Source: Galeopsis tetrahit (lineage: Eukaryota > Streptophyta > Magnoliopsida > Lamiales > Lamiaceae). Taken from it: a stretch of 64,000 bases of DNA. The stretch lies in NCBI GenBank assembly GCA_963675135.1, contig OY776131.1, forward strand, positions 31,787,381 to 31,851,380. The letters run 5' to 3'. Shown here in pieces: positions 23,501 to 32,174 of the stretch. The translations under genes were made by a program, and so were the position numbers. The stretch's first letter is position 1. The number at the start of each line of letters is the position of its first letter. The notes below the pieces were generated by a model. That model searched no databases. It was not told the origin of the DNA and saw only the letters and a program-made list of their open reading frames with translations.

Positions 23501-24871
23501 AGAGTACCTAGTCAAGTGACTAACAGACAACAAATTGAAGGTAAAATCAGGGACATACAAGACATTATATAGAGTGAGATGTTTATTGATAACAATGTTG
23601 CCCATATGTGTAGCAGTGGAGAAAGCATTATTAGGTAAAGAAATCTTAACATTGGCAATGGAGGGAGGGGTGGAAAACAAAGACAAATCAAAGACCATGT
23701 GGTCAGTAGCCCCAGTATCTATAATCCAAGTAGAAATAGTACTATCTTGCAAGCAAATGTTAGAAATCATACCTGAATCAGTGGTGTTTTGGTTAACATC
23801 AGGTTGAGCAGTGGAGGCTCCTGCCACAGTGTGAGGCATAGCCATGTGCTCACCCAAATTCTGCATCTTAGAAAAACTTACAAACTTGTCATATAAAACC
23901 TGATCAAAGAGAGGATTGGAGTCCAAGGGGGTGTTTCTCAAGGAAAGGTTGGCAGTTTTTTGAGTGAGTTTGTTTGGAAGAGTTCTAGGTCCCCTCCAAC
24001 CAGGTGGGAAGCCAATGATATGAAAGCACCTATCTATGGTGTGACCAATGCCATCACAGTGGTCACATTTTAGAGGTTTCTTCCTATCTTTGAAAAATTT
24101 GTTGTTTCTGGCAGTCATAGAAACAGAGTCTAGGTGGATAGGATCAGGGGTAATGTGGAGGTTTCTTTGGGATTCCTCTTGAAGCAATAGGCCATATATT
24201 TTGGAAAGAGGGGGAAATGGAGATTGCAACAGAAATTGGCTTCGAAGAGCACCATAAGAATCATGTAAACCAATCAAGAATTTCAAAACAGCATCCTGTT
24301 CTTGAGTGGTGGTCATGAGTTTAGGCAATTCACAAGAGCAAGTATCCATAGCACCACAAGAGCATTTAAGAATAGGTCTAAAGCTAAGGTACTCATCCCA
24401 TAAAGATTTGAATTGGTTGTAATAGGAGACTAAAGATTGGGAACCCTGAGTGATCGTACTAAGGGATTTCTCAAGGTGATATACCCTAGTGCCATCGGAT
24501 AAGGCATATCTAACCTTTAATTCATCCCAAACATCTTTTGCAATAGCGAAGTAATCCAAAGTACGCTTAATTTCAGGCACAATAGAATTCAAAATCCACA
24601 TAAGAACTAGGTCATTGGATCTTACCCAAGCAGAGTACACGGCTGGTTCATCTTCCTCGCTGGGTATATCCAAGGACCCGTAAATCAGACGAGCCTTGTT
24701 CTTCACACTGAGGCCGCGTTTGACCGCATGACTCCAGGAGACATAGTTGGTGTCGTCGAGGGGTTCAAGGGCGATGGCGACGGCCGGATTATCGTTTTGA
24801 TGTAGGGCCAGCGGAGAGAACGGATTGAGGGCCGGGTCAAAAGAATCGGGATCAGTAACCGTTGGCGCCAT
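20543..24871 (-). CDS. copia gag-pol polyprotein, 1442 codons, intact
   Basis: Single ORF with the full copia domain order. Gag is in the first 260 residues, with a CCHC zinc knuckle at C269, C272, H277 and C282. Aspartic protease with DTGA at 385-388. GAG-pre-integrase with WHRRLGH near 521 and a CxxC near 551. Integrase with D581, D644 and E677 (HCDVWGPF, RSDNGTEF, PQQNGIVERKH). Reverse transcriptase with CRWIYKVNY, the LDVNNAFLHG block and YVDD at 1119-1122. RNase H with SDSDWG, SSAEAEYRALA, TDSKSAF and HIDLDYHF. The stop overlaps the left LTR by a few codons. No stop or frameshift is seen, unlike every other retroelement here. The gag-pol fusion in one frame is usual for copia. Confidence 0.93.
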   Translation of the reverse strand: MAPTVTDPDSFDPALNPFSPLALHQNDNPAVAIALEPLDDTNYVSWSHAVKRGLSVKNKARLIYGSLDIPSEEDEPAVYSAWVRSNDLVLMWILNSIVPEIKRTLDYFAIAKDVWDELKVRYALSDGTRVYHLEKSLSTITQGSQSLVSYYNQFKSLWDEYLSFRPILKCSCGAMDTCSCELPKLMTTTQEQDAVLKFLIGLHDSYGALRSQFLLQSPFPPLSKIYGLLLQEESQRNLHITPDPIHLDSVSMTARNNKFFKDRKKPLKCDHCDGIGHTIDRCFHIIGFPPGWRGPRTLPNKLTQKTANLSLRNTPLDSNPLFDQVLYDKFVSFSKMQNLGEHMAMPHTVAGASTAQPDVNQNTTDSGMISNICLQDSTISTWIIDTGATDHMVFDLSLFSTPPSIANVKISLPNNAFSTATHMGNIVINKHLTLYNVLYVPDFTFNLLSVSHLTRYSNCSVSFFSSHCVLQDNTNKMVIGTADQVRGLYLLKTAAPCALPALGSTVISSSVVLNKCTFDTWHRRLGHTSKKCMLHIPELNIDATSTAHTNCYICPLAKQKRNSFPLSTSVSSHAFHLIHCDVWGPFSTISASGYKYFMTIVDDFSRCTWTYLLSAKSDVKICLQNFYNMVLTHFGTKIKTLRSDNGTEFILSDFYHTLGILHQTSCVETPQQNGIVERKHQHLLQVARALLFQSSIPLKYWDECIKTATFIINRIPSYNLQNKSPFELLYNEKPDYSMFRTFRCLCFANTLTSHRHKFAPRATKCIFIGYPMGTKGYKLLDIHTGKTLISRNVKFFEDVFPFKDNIPSKPPSPTAIPILDDFIDDDHLGSPNLSPSELHNPIHDLHDLNVLHDPTVSGIDTHTRPLRTKTQPAYLQSYETSLPASVDHAKHSTSSSIKYPIQTFLSSHKLSPNYKAFTTSISQIQEPKSYKQAAQNNKWVNAMQQELSTLVQNNTWTLVNLPPNKHCIGCRWIYKVNYKSDGSIDRYKARLVAKGFTQQEGIDYFDTFSPVAKITSVRILLAVAVSKNWHIHQLDVNNAFLHGDLDEEIYMLPPPGYCSKTDTRVCKLNKSLYGLKQASKQWFSKLTTSLLSIGFTQSQADTSLFTKQTANAFTVVLCYVDDLIVTGTSLDDIKSIKAHLHNSFTIKDLGILRYILGIEVARNHSGITLSQRKYALDLLDDSGYLGCKPSSTPMDAKVCFDPQSPPLTNPQQYRRLVGKLLYLTITRPELSYAVQTMSQYMQSPTASHLDAVHRILRYIKGNPGTGLFYPKQNTAKLHAFSDSDWGRCTLTRRSITGYSIYFGNALISWKSKKQTTVSRSSAEAEYRALASTTCELQWIHYILKDLQIIHSTPPSMYTDSKSAFSIAHNPCLHQRTKHIDLDYHFTREKIKDGLLTLIHIPTQENLADILTKPLPPAGFFTHKAKMGLIDIHSHFEGGIKDY
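20559..20576 (-). other. polypurine tract of the young copia element
   Basis: On the minus strand, cccattttgaggggggta lies directly before the LTR start. Confidence 0.75.
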
Positions 24872-24981
24872 GGATCATGGAAGAAAGAATCGCCAAGAAA
24901 CGCAAGAAATTCGCGAAGCTTCAAAAGGGGCAGGAGAACGCGATGGTGGTTCGCAATGAAATTGGCCCGAATACGATGGCT

Positions 24982-24994
24982 AATACTGATACCA
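24982..24994 (-). other. primer-binding site of the young copia element
   Basis: On the minus strand TGGTATCAG follows the end of the 5' LTR at once. It is complementary to the 3' end of plant initiator tRNA-Met, the usual copia primer. Confidence 0.85.
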
Positions 24995-25249
24995 TGTAGA
25001 AACCATACACTGTATCATCTTTCTATTGAAAATGGAAGAAGAAGAATCTAATCAAAGAAGAATCAAAAATCAATTGAATTCTGCAGAATTCGCAGTAGTG
25101 TATACAATTGAGCCCTACTGATATAAATAGGCTCTTAAAACTAGTAACTGCCTTTAACTAACTTCTAACTACCAAAACTAAGTAGAAGAAGGTTTACAAG
25201 ATGGGAGTGTATTTACTAAATCAGGGGGTGTATTTAGTAATCCTTTATA
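24995..25249 (-). repeat. 5' LTR of the young copia element
   Basis: 255 bases, matching 20304-20558 at all but two positions. The target duplication ccgtc follows at 25250-25254. Confidence 0.9.
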
Positions 25250-25329
25250 CCGTCATATCACAAGATCTACTAAGTTGATCCTCCAACTCACCAAGCTTCC
25301 TTAGGAGCTCAACCTGATTTGTGACCAAT

Positions 25330-25935
25330 TGTTATGGAATTGTATCCACAAAGAAACTCCTTAAAAATGATAAATTAAGACAACTAGAAACGCAAAGAAA
25401 TGAAACAAATAAAGAACTCAAAGAAAAACACGGGATTTACGTGGTTCGATCAAATGATCTACGTCCACGGAGGATAGAAGACTCTCTTCACTAATCACAA
25501 ATGCAAGTTACAGATTACAAGTATTCACTAAGCTTGATATCTCTCAAAACTCTCTGAATTTGCTAACCCACAACATATGCACTAGATGGTGTATTTATAG
25601 ATGTACAATGCAAGTTGAAACTGCCACCAACAAACTAACTACCTAACAAACTAACAAAAATAAACTGGAAATCAGCACACTAGACCTCAGCACAGTAGGC
25701 TTCAGCAGACTAAGAACACTACTCTTCTGATCAGACCAGCAGAGTTGATACCTAAGATCAGAACACTAAACCTTATCAGCAGAGTACTCCTTACTCGGCT
25801 TGTACTGAAAACCAATATCAGAACACTAGTTACTGTTCTTATAAGAATAGTTCTGATAGTAAGAACACTTCTGGTAGTAAGAACACTTCTGATACCAGAA
25901 TCAAATGACATTTCAATATTGCATTAATCTCAACA
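25330..25935 (-). repeat. 3' LTR of a different, older copia element
   Basis: On the minus strand it starts TGTTGAGATTAATGC and ends ATTCCATAACA (606 bases). A polypurine-type aaggtggagaat lies immediately before the start, as in many plant copia elements. It abuts the EDR4-like remnant at 25329. Confidence 0.75.
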
Positions 25936-26130
25936 ATTCTCCACCTTAATGCAAGATTCTTCCCAGCCCTCCCCAAGGTTGTTTGTTCATTCTCTCCTTA
26001 ATGAACATCCCAGGTGCTAAGGTTTACCAACTCCATGCAATGGTTGAACTTATTGCTTGGTAATGTCTTAGTCAACATATCAACTGCATTCTCTTCTGAA
26101 GCTATCTTCTGAACTTCAACAATTGTCTAC
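25936..26130 (-). pseudogene. C-terminal end of copia RNase H
   Basis: The minus strand reads QKIASEENAVDMLTKTLP, then NKFNHCMELVNL, the usual end of a copia polyprotein, and runs into the polypurine tract of the LTR at 25330-25935. It is cut at about 26130, where an LTR of another element begins. Confidence 0.7.
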
Positions 26131-26258
26131 TGGGGGATTACAACAAGATCTCCACAATTATGGGAAATCAAACCAGAGAGAATAAATCAACGAGTCTTAT
26201 CTAAAAATACAACAATATTGACTTTATACAATATTTCCCTTAATACCCCCGTCAAGCA

Positions 26259-26754
26259 TTATGTGGGATGAAGACAAACGCAAAGCTTGGAGCGTAAAAA
26301 TTCAAAAGAAGGACGTGGAAGACTCTTGGAAAAAATGTCAGCTAACTGAAGATGTGTTGGAACATATTGAGTGTGCAACCGACCAGCAGATACAAGCTCA
26401 CGAACGAAATGGTTGTCGATGTCGATATGCTTGGCACGTTTATGAGCAACAGGATTTTGGCTGAGGAAGAGAGCACTACGGTTGTCACACAGAAGGACTG
26501 GCCGATCTGGAGGAAGTTGATGAAGTTCACGAAGCAAGTTGGTGAGCCAAACAACTTCAGAGGCGGAATTAGTCAAAGCCTGATACTCAAACTCCTATGT
26601 CCGGACGATGAGTGAAAGATAAGCCAAAATTAACAGTACCTTTTACGTAACGAAGAATCCTCTTAACTGCAGAAAAGTGATCATCAGTAGGATAATGGAG
26701 GAACTGACTCACAGAATTAACAACATAGGAGAGGTCCGGACGAGTGATAGTAAG
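26259..26754 (-). pseudogene. copia RNase H and RT C-terminus
   Basis: 26576-26259 encodes RNase H (ASEVVWLTNLLRELHQL, CDNRSALFLSQNP, HIDIDNHFVRELV, ADIFSKSLPRP). Upstream on the minus strand TRPDLSYVVNSVSQFLHYP and AVKRILRYVKGTVNFG belong to the end of the RT, with a frame break between them near 26580. Cut at 26754 by the inserted LTR element and resumed at 27925. Confidence 0.8.
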
Positions 26755-27919
26755 TGTAAACCAATAAATATAAACACCTGCAAATATACACATAAAAGGC
26801 GATAAAAATAAGACAAACATATTTTTATTAAGAATGTGGGTTACAACTCTCGTTGATTTCTTGATTCCACTCTCTAAACATAATTTGATACCGGGATCTC
26901 AACGACTTGTTCCGAATTTTGAATTTAACCTACAATTTGGTAGTAGGGAGTTGATGGAGTCGTTTGTGACTTATAACATCAGACTCGATTTGACCTACGA
27001 TTTAGCAGTAGGGAGTTGATGGAGTCATGACCTACTTATTCCATTTGCCTCCTTAAATTCTATTTTCACTATCCTATTTATAAGAGATAAATGACCTAGA
27101 AAAGAGGAGTAAACTATAACCGCAAATCAAATTTTGGATATATTATTTTATATTCTTATCTCCAAAATTAGAATATACATAATATTTGACACTTTCAAAT
27201 ATGATAAAATTAAGGTGTCTACAAATGTCCCCTCGAGATCTGTTGTAGATATTTATGTCGAATGCAACTTGATCTCGAGATCTGTTGTAGATATCTATGT
27301 CAAATGCAACTTGATCTCGAAATCTTGATGCAGAACTCAAAAGGTGATTTAGCATGCCCCCAACGGTGAATTTGACATGCCCCCAACGGTGAATTTTGCA
27401 TAAATGATACCTTGAAGAGTGGAGATGAAGAGCGAAAATCGTCCCACCGGGCATGCCAAATTTGTAAACCAATAAATTTAAACACCTGCAAATATACACA
27501 TAAAAGGCGATAAAAATAATTTTTATTAAGAATGTGGGTTACAACTATCGTTGATCTCTTGATTTCACTCTCTAAATAATTTGATACCGGGGTCTCAACA
27601 ACTTGTTCCGGATTTTGAATTTAACCTACAATTTGGTAGTAGGGAGTTGATGGAGTCGTTTGTGACTTATTCCATCAGACTCGATTTAACCTACGATTTA
27701 GTAGTAGAGAGTTGATGGAGTCATGACTGACTTATTCCATCTGCCTCCTTAAATTCTATTTTCATTATCCTATTTATAAGAGATAAATGACCTAGAAAAG
27801 AGGAGAAAACTATAACCGCAAATCAAATTTTGGAGATATTATTTTATATTATTATCTCCAAAATTATAATATACATAATATTTGACACTTTCAAATATGA
27901 TAAAATTAAGGTGTCTATA
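26755..27919 (-). mobile_element. short non-autonomous LTR retrotransposon
   Basis: Two direct repeats of about 460 bases, 26755-27223 and 27463-27919, flank 239 bases with no coding capacity. TGTAAACC begins each on the plus strand and tgtctaca or tgtctata ends each. The 5-bp duplication gtaag is at 26750-26754 and 27920-27924. On the minus strand a cgaggggacat purine tract precedes the 3' LTR, and tttggcatgcccggtggga follows the 5' LTR, a primer site unlike the initiator-Met site of copia elements. The LTRs differ at many positions, so it is not recent. Confidence 0.85.
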
Positions 27920-27924
27920 GTAAG

Positions 27925-28195
27925 ATACTGTAAAGCTCCCACCAAATAGCGGTACAATGTTGGATCCGAAAAAGGATCACCTGTGTTAACCAATGAGTCA
28001 CCAGCTTGCAAAGGAGTGGCAATGGGTTTACAATCAAGCATGTCAACACGGGATAAGATATCATGGGCATACTTCGCTTGCCCCATAAATAGGCCAGTAG
28101 GCGTGTAAGAAATCTCGAGACCAAGAAGTAATTCAATTTGCCGAGATCTTTGATGGCAAACTCGGAGTGAGTACGAGCAATGAAACGCGTGAGTA
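27925..28195 (-). pseudogene. copia reverse transcriptase, middle to C-terminal part
   Basis: The minus strand reads GLEISYTPTGLFMGQAKYA, then DILSRVDMLDCKPIATPLQ and LYRYLVGALQYLTI, and would run directly into TRPDLSYVVN at 26754 without the inserted element. It begins without the catalytic YVDD part. Confidence 0.75.
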
Positions 28196-28487
28196 AATCT
28201 AAATTTTGTGATGTGTTTTTGCGCTTTCATGCCTATGCTTGTAATCAATTCTCGACAACTATGAAGGTTTTTTAATCTGATGGTGGAACTGAATTTGTGA
28301 ACACCCGTGTTAATTCTTTCATGACTGAGCATGGCATTCTTCATGGCATCTCTTGCCCAGATACTCCACAGCAAAATGGACGGGCTGAACGTAAGCATAG
28401 ACATATTACTGAAACTGGACTATCTATGCTCTTTCATGCCTTTGCTCCAGCTTCACTATGGTTTGATGCGTTTGCCACAGCAGTGTA
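28196..28487 (+). pseudogene. copia integrase core fragment, inverted relative to its neighbours
   Basis: The plus strand reads SDGGTEFVNT, PDTPQQNGRAERKHRHI and ASLWFDAFATA, the second and third catalytic regions of a copia integrase. A stop lies just before SDGG. RT and RNase H around it are on the minus strand. Confidence 0.75.
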
Positions 28488-28495
28488 TGTCACCA

Positions 28496-28719
28496 TGAAA
28501 GAATTATGTCTCATCTAAAAGTCTGAACTTGTAGAGATGTTGGGAATTAATACTTGTATATTAATTCCTATTACTCCCCCTCATTCGTGGGTCGGATTAT
28601 CACCTCTTACCCTTTGGGGAAGAGGCCCAACGAGTGGACAATTTAAATGGGTGGAGTTGCTTTCAGCAGGAATCGAACCCAGGACATGTGGGCGTGAGTC
28701 TTATGGCTCTGATACCATT
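28496..28719 (-). mobile_element. TRIM-like retroelement piece
   Basis: A 78-base LTR-like segment (28496-28573; minus strand starts taataggaattaat and ends ttctttca) is followed by a purine tract (gaatgagggggag on the minus strand), about 130 bases, and an initiator-Met type primer site TGGTATCAGAGCC at about 28706-28718. The same LTR and leader recur at 54773-54917 and 59881-60073, and the LTR alone at 63868-63931. Here a different LTR (28720-28953) follows the primer site, so the copy is recombined, or the leader is shared by two families. Confidence 0.55.
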
Positions 28720-28953
28720 TGAGAATGATATGAGGTCACCCTTAATTGGTGATTAGAGAATTCCACTAATATATACTTGGAGATTACTTGGGGATTACAG
28801 CAAGATCTCCACAATTATAGAAAATACTTGGAGATTACTTGGGGATTACAACAAGATCTCCACAATTATGGGAAATCAAATCAGAGAGAATAAATCAACG
28901 AGTCTTATCTAAAAATACAACAATATTGACTTTATACAATATTTCCTTTAATA
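28720..28953 (-). repeat. 5' LTR of the rearranged copia remnant, with internal duplication
   Basis: Matches 26131-26245 in its last 115 bases. It holds an imperfect internal tandem copy of a block with acttggggattaca and agatctccacaatta. TGAGAATG begins at 28720, next to the primer-binding site. Confidence 0.65.
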
Positions 28954-29597
28954 GTTTCATTCATTGAATTTTTTTTAAGACTATGGGAATGGTGGCGATG
29001 ATTCTTGCAAAATGAAATGGGTGGTTGTACTCATTTTCATATTTTTTAAAATTTTGTAAAAAAGGGTATAAAGGACATTTTACATGTTCTTTAAAATGAA
29101 AAATTTATCAAGTGGATGTACTCTAGGTTGGTGTGTGTATAACCGTTCCCATAACTTAATTGTTAAAGTTAAGCATACATTTCGTCCATACATTTTCTCC
29201 ATAACTTAATTGTTAAAGTTAAGAATATTACGTGATTTCTTTTTTATTTAAGTTATATTGAATTAAATTTTATTATTAAATACTGTAGTATTATACTTAA
29301 TATCTTTTGTATTCTTAAATTTTAAATTCTTGATCCGTCATTGTTTAATATTAATAAATAATTTATACATTAAAATTCGAATAAAACAGTAAGACTATGT
29401 TCACTTTTGATTTTAAAAATCGGATTTTGGATTTTAAGATCATACATCCATTTTACTTCGTAATTTAAAAACCGATTTTTAAAACCCACTTAAAACCACT
29501 TCTATCAAATATATTGATTTGACATAAAGTTATATCTATATAATATCACTTCAATTATTATAATATTTCTCAACAATAATATAATAATACAATAATA
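28954..29597. other. AT-rich intergenic DNA
   Basis: No ORF or terminal repeats. A short direct repeat, ccataacttaattgttaaagtt, with its copy about 50 bases later, lies around 29150-29225. Confidence 0.5.
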
Positions 29598-29869
29598 CTC
29601 CCTCCGTCCCGGAACTGTTTGCACCACTTTATGGGCACACAAACTAAGAAAATTGTGTAATGAGTGGAGTGCTGAGGGGTAATTTTGTAAACTTTTATAA
29701 ATAAAGTAAAGTGAATGATTGGATTGAGAGTAAAAGTAATGGCATTTTGTGTAAATATGTGAATATTGTGAGGGTGTGGTTTATAAAAATGTTTCCTTTT
29801 TAGGAAGTGCAAACAATTGTGAGACGGACGAATAAGAAAAGAGTGCAAACAATTGTGGAACAAATGAAG
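29598..29869. mobile_element. Stowaway MITE (family A), right end eroded
   Basis: The left end ctccctccgtccc follows TA. The interior matches 14121-14395 (gagtggagtgctgagggg, tgtaaatatgtgaatattg, gtgcaaacaattgtg). The right terminal repeat reads ggaacaaatgaag, and the solo LTR at 29874 landed exactly at this end. Confidence 0.75.
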
Positions 29870-29873
29870 TATC

Positions 29874-31615
29874 TGTTGGGAATAAAATGAGATTTTGATT
29901 AAGATACCAAAACCCCTTTAGACATGCCAAATAGATAAGTCAAATTGAATGAACATGTTTCAGGAATGTTGGAACATGTAGTTCAGGCTAGTTGAGAAGT
30001 TGGTATGTTAGGCAGCTCTTAGTTTATTTAGATGCATAAGTTGAGGGGGGACCACATGCTTAGAAGATTACAAGAATCAAGTCCCCTCAAGGCTCTGAAT
30101 CAAGTTGATCCCAAGACTGCTGAATGTGCTCATTGACCAAGTGTGTTGATCAAGTCAGCTCAGTAGAAAGACAACCTCTCTGATGATCAAATAAGTGGAA
30201 CACATCAAGAAGATCAAGTCTGCTGATGTGCATATCAATGTTCAGAGGAGCTGTACAGCAAGATTGACCAATCACACTTGAACCTAAAATGTTCTAAGGT
30301 AAGAGTCAACTGTGCTGAAGGGGACAAGTCCACTGATATGGAAGCATGAAAGCTTAAGAACCATCAAGTGATGATCAGTGAAGTTAGAGAGTCAAGTCAT
30401 CTGAAAGAGCTATGCCAACATTGCTGATAAGCCATGTCAGCTGAAACTGATAAGCAGACTTGTCCAGTTGATAAGAAAAGTTGTCCTTGTCATAGAACCA
30501 ATGATCAGAAGTGATGTTCATGTTTGATCAAGTGAATCTTCAATTCAGACATTGGGAAGAGTGAATCAAAGTCAAGACAAGAAGCTCACAGGCGTTTACT
30601 TCCCAAATTAAGGACATGTCACTTTCAAAAATTTGTCTTCCAGTTGCAAAGTTCAAGGAAGACATATATAGACATTTTGAGGATGTCTCTCCAACGAACA
30701 TAACCTCATCTTGCTCTATAAATACAGAAGTGTGGAAACCATTTGAAGGCATCCAACTACATTCAACTGAACCAACTATCCTGCACATCAAAGGAAACTA
30801 CAAGCCTTCTAAGAACATATCCTTAGTTTCCAAACACTTCATTTAAGTTGAACCTTATTGCAAATCATACAAAGCTTAGAGAGATATCCTATCCTTACAC
30901 TGACCTCAATTGTAAAGGATATCTCACCTAGTTGGAACCAACATTAACCCTTAAACCTTTCAAGGAAAGTTAGGAGGATTGTTGTAGTAGAAGTGTGAAC
31001 TAGAACTGTCAAGAGTAGAACAGTTTAGTTCTGAGTTAAGAGAGTACTAGGACTCTGAATTCCTAGGGATCAAGGCACTAAGGAGTAGTGTGGTTGATCA
31101 GTGCACCTTGGCACTATAAAACAAGTTAATTCCAAGAGTGAAGGAATTATCCTGTTATATCAGGGAAAGTGGATGTAGGAGCTTGAGTCTCTGAACCACT
31201 ATAAACGTTTTGTGGTATATAGTTACAAGCTATTTCATACAAGTAACACATTCATACACTGCACACAAACTGGTCTTCAAAAGACAAACATCACAAAGTT
31301 GTGCAAAACTGGTTTAGGACAAGTTTCCTGAAAAGCAGTTTAAGTGTTAAGAAAATATTTCAGAATTAAAATGAGTTTAAACAAAAGGGTCAACCATAAT
31401 TCCGCACATATAACTTAATTAGATAGTTATTCAACTAAATACTTCATAGTGCTTAGTAGTTTGATTATCTTAAGAAAGTTATACATACTCAGGAGAGTTG
31501 TCCAGGACAACCTTGCTGAAGGTCTGATTTGATTAATTTGAAAAAGATTTGCATATACAAGTGTATTCCCCCTCCCCCCCAGTACACTTGTACCATACTT
31601 CTTTCAGCACCAACA
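29874..31615 (+). repeat. solo LTR of a SIRE-like copia element, 1.74 kb
   Basis: Begins TGTTGGGAATA, ends CAGCACCAACA, and is flanked by the 5-bp duplication gtatc (29869-29873 and 31616-31620). It has gtggatgtaggagcttg and gaaccactataaac near the 3' side, as in the LTRs at 6133 and 7492, a TATA box (tataaatac near 30718) and a C-run before the end. The absence of internal sequence between target duplications shows unequal recombination of a former full element. Confidence 0.85.
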
Positions 31616-31620
31616 GTATC

Positions 31621-32141
31621 ATACATTCAATTATTACACTATCAACTAATCATTATAATCTCACCAACAATAATATAATAATACAATTTCATTCAACCTT
31701 ATACAATGATTTGACATAAAATTAAAATCTTCTATTATTTCAAAACTCAAAAGAAACACACATATTACTATTTATCAGAATTTCAAAAATCTAAAATTTT
31801 AAAAATCAATTTTTATAACCACACAAACCCAAAGTAAGCATCAACTAAGGGGGTGTATTGGTTGTGGATTCGGTAGGATTTTTTGGACTTTCAAAGTTTG
31901 GGGTTATTCAATTCGGATTTTTAAAAATCTTTAAAAATTTTGAGGTATTCAATACGAATTTTAAAAAGTTTTTAAAAATATTTAGGTATTCAACAGTTTA
32001 TGGATTTTAATACTCTATGAATTTTGTTGGATTCTCCTCAAAAAATATAAATAAATTTCACTATCCAAAATTTATTATAAAAACCAGAGATTTCAACGGA
32101 TTCTCTCAGAGAACTCTGAAGACGAAAGATCAGAAGTAGGG
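31621..32141. other. AT-rich DNA, possible MITE remnant
   Basis: From about 31848, gggggtgtattggttgtggatt resembles the start of a Harbinger-type MITE, with an attcaa..ggattttt motif repeated three times, but no matching right end is seen. Confidence 0.3.
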
Positions 32142-32174
32142 ATGGCAATATTGACCCGACCCGCGGGTACTCAC
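32142..32174. mobile_element. left end of an hAT-like MITE, interrupted
   Basis: tagggatggcaat followed by gacccgacccgcggg resembles hAT MITE ends. A copia element is inserted after ctcac (32170-32174); the continuation is at 37056-37175, also rich in gacccg and gggtc. Confidence 0.45.

Larger units (their letters stand above)
20304..25249 (-). mobile_element. complete, young Ty1/copia retrotransposon
   Basis: All parts are present in minus orientation: 5' LTR 24995-25249, primer-binding site at about 24982-24994, one 1442-codon gag-pol ORF, polypurine tract and 3' LTR 20304-20558. Perfect 5-bp duplications ccgtc flank it (20299-20303 and 25250-25254). The two 255-base LTRs differ at only two positions by my reading, and the ORF is undamaged, so insertion was recent and the copy may still be mobile. 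It interrupts an EDR4-like exon. Confidence 0.92.
19442..25329 (-). pseudogene. EDR4-like zinc-ribbon protein, exon split by a copia element
   Basis: Two minus-strand parts make one reading frame: 25328-25255 (LLRKLGELEDQLSRSCDMT) and 20298-19442. They join across the duplicated five bases when the copia element 20304-25249 is ignored. The second part has a zinc ribbon (PIAGGAPIVACFNCFEVLKL, CGACSSVI) with the two CxxC pairs at about residues 137/140 and 162/165 of that part. This combination is typical of the plant ENHANCED DISEASE RESISTANCE 4 / DUF3133 family, which acts in defence and membrane traffic. Upstream coding sequence ends at 25329, where another LTR begins; a stop would lie just beyond. 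The C-terminus after the zinc ribbon is short for the family. Non-functional remnant. Confidence 0.75.
26131..28953 (-). mobile_element. rearranged copia remnant with inserted LTR element
   Basis: A 3' LTR piece (26131-26245) and a 5' LTR (28720-28953) share about 115 bases almost identically. Between them are minus-strand RNase H and reverse transcriptase pieces, a 1.2-kb non-autonomous LTR element (26755-27919), a plus-strand integrase fragment (28196-28487) and TRIM-like sequence (28496-28719). Gag, protease and the RT active-site region are missing. The integrase in the opposite orientation to the RT shows an inversion. Confidence 0.7.

Noticed and set aside
28665..28720. tRNA-Met-like sequence (also at 54790 and 59950)
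   Set aside because: Only the primer-complementary end and a B-box-like stretch fit; the rest does not fold as a tRNA and it sits next to LTR-like sequence.
30540..30846. Overlapping ORFs on both strands
   Set aside because: Lie inside the solo LTR and show no known motif.
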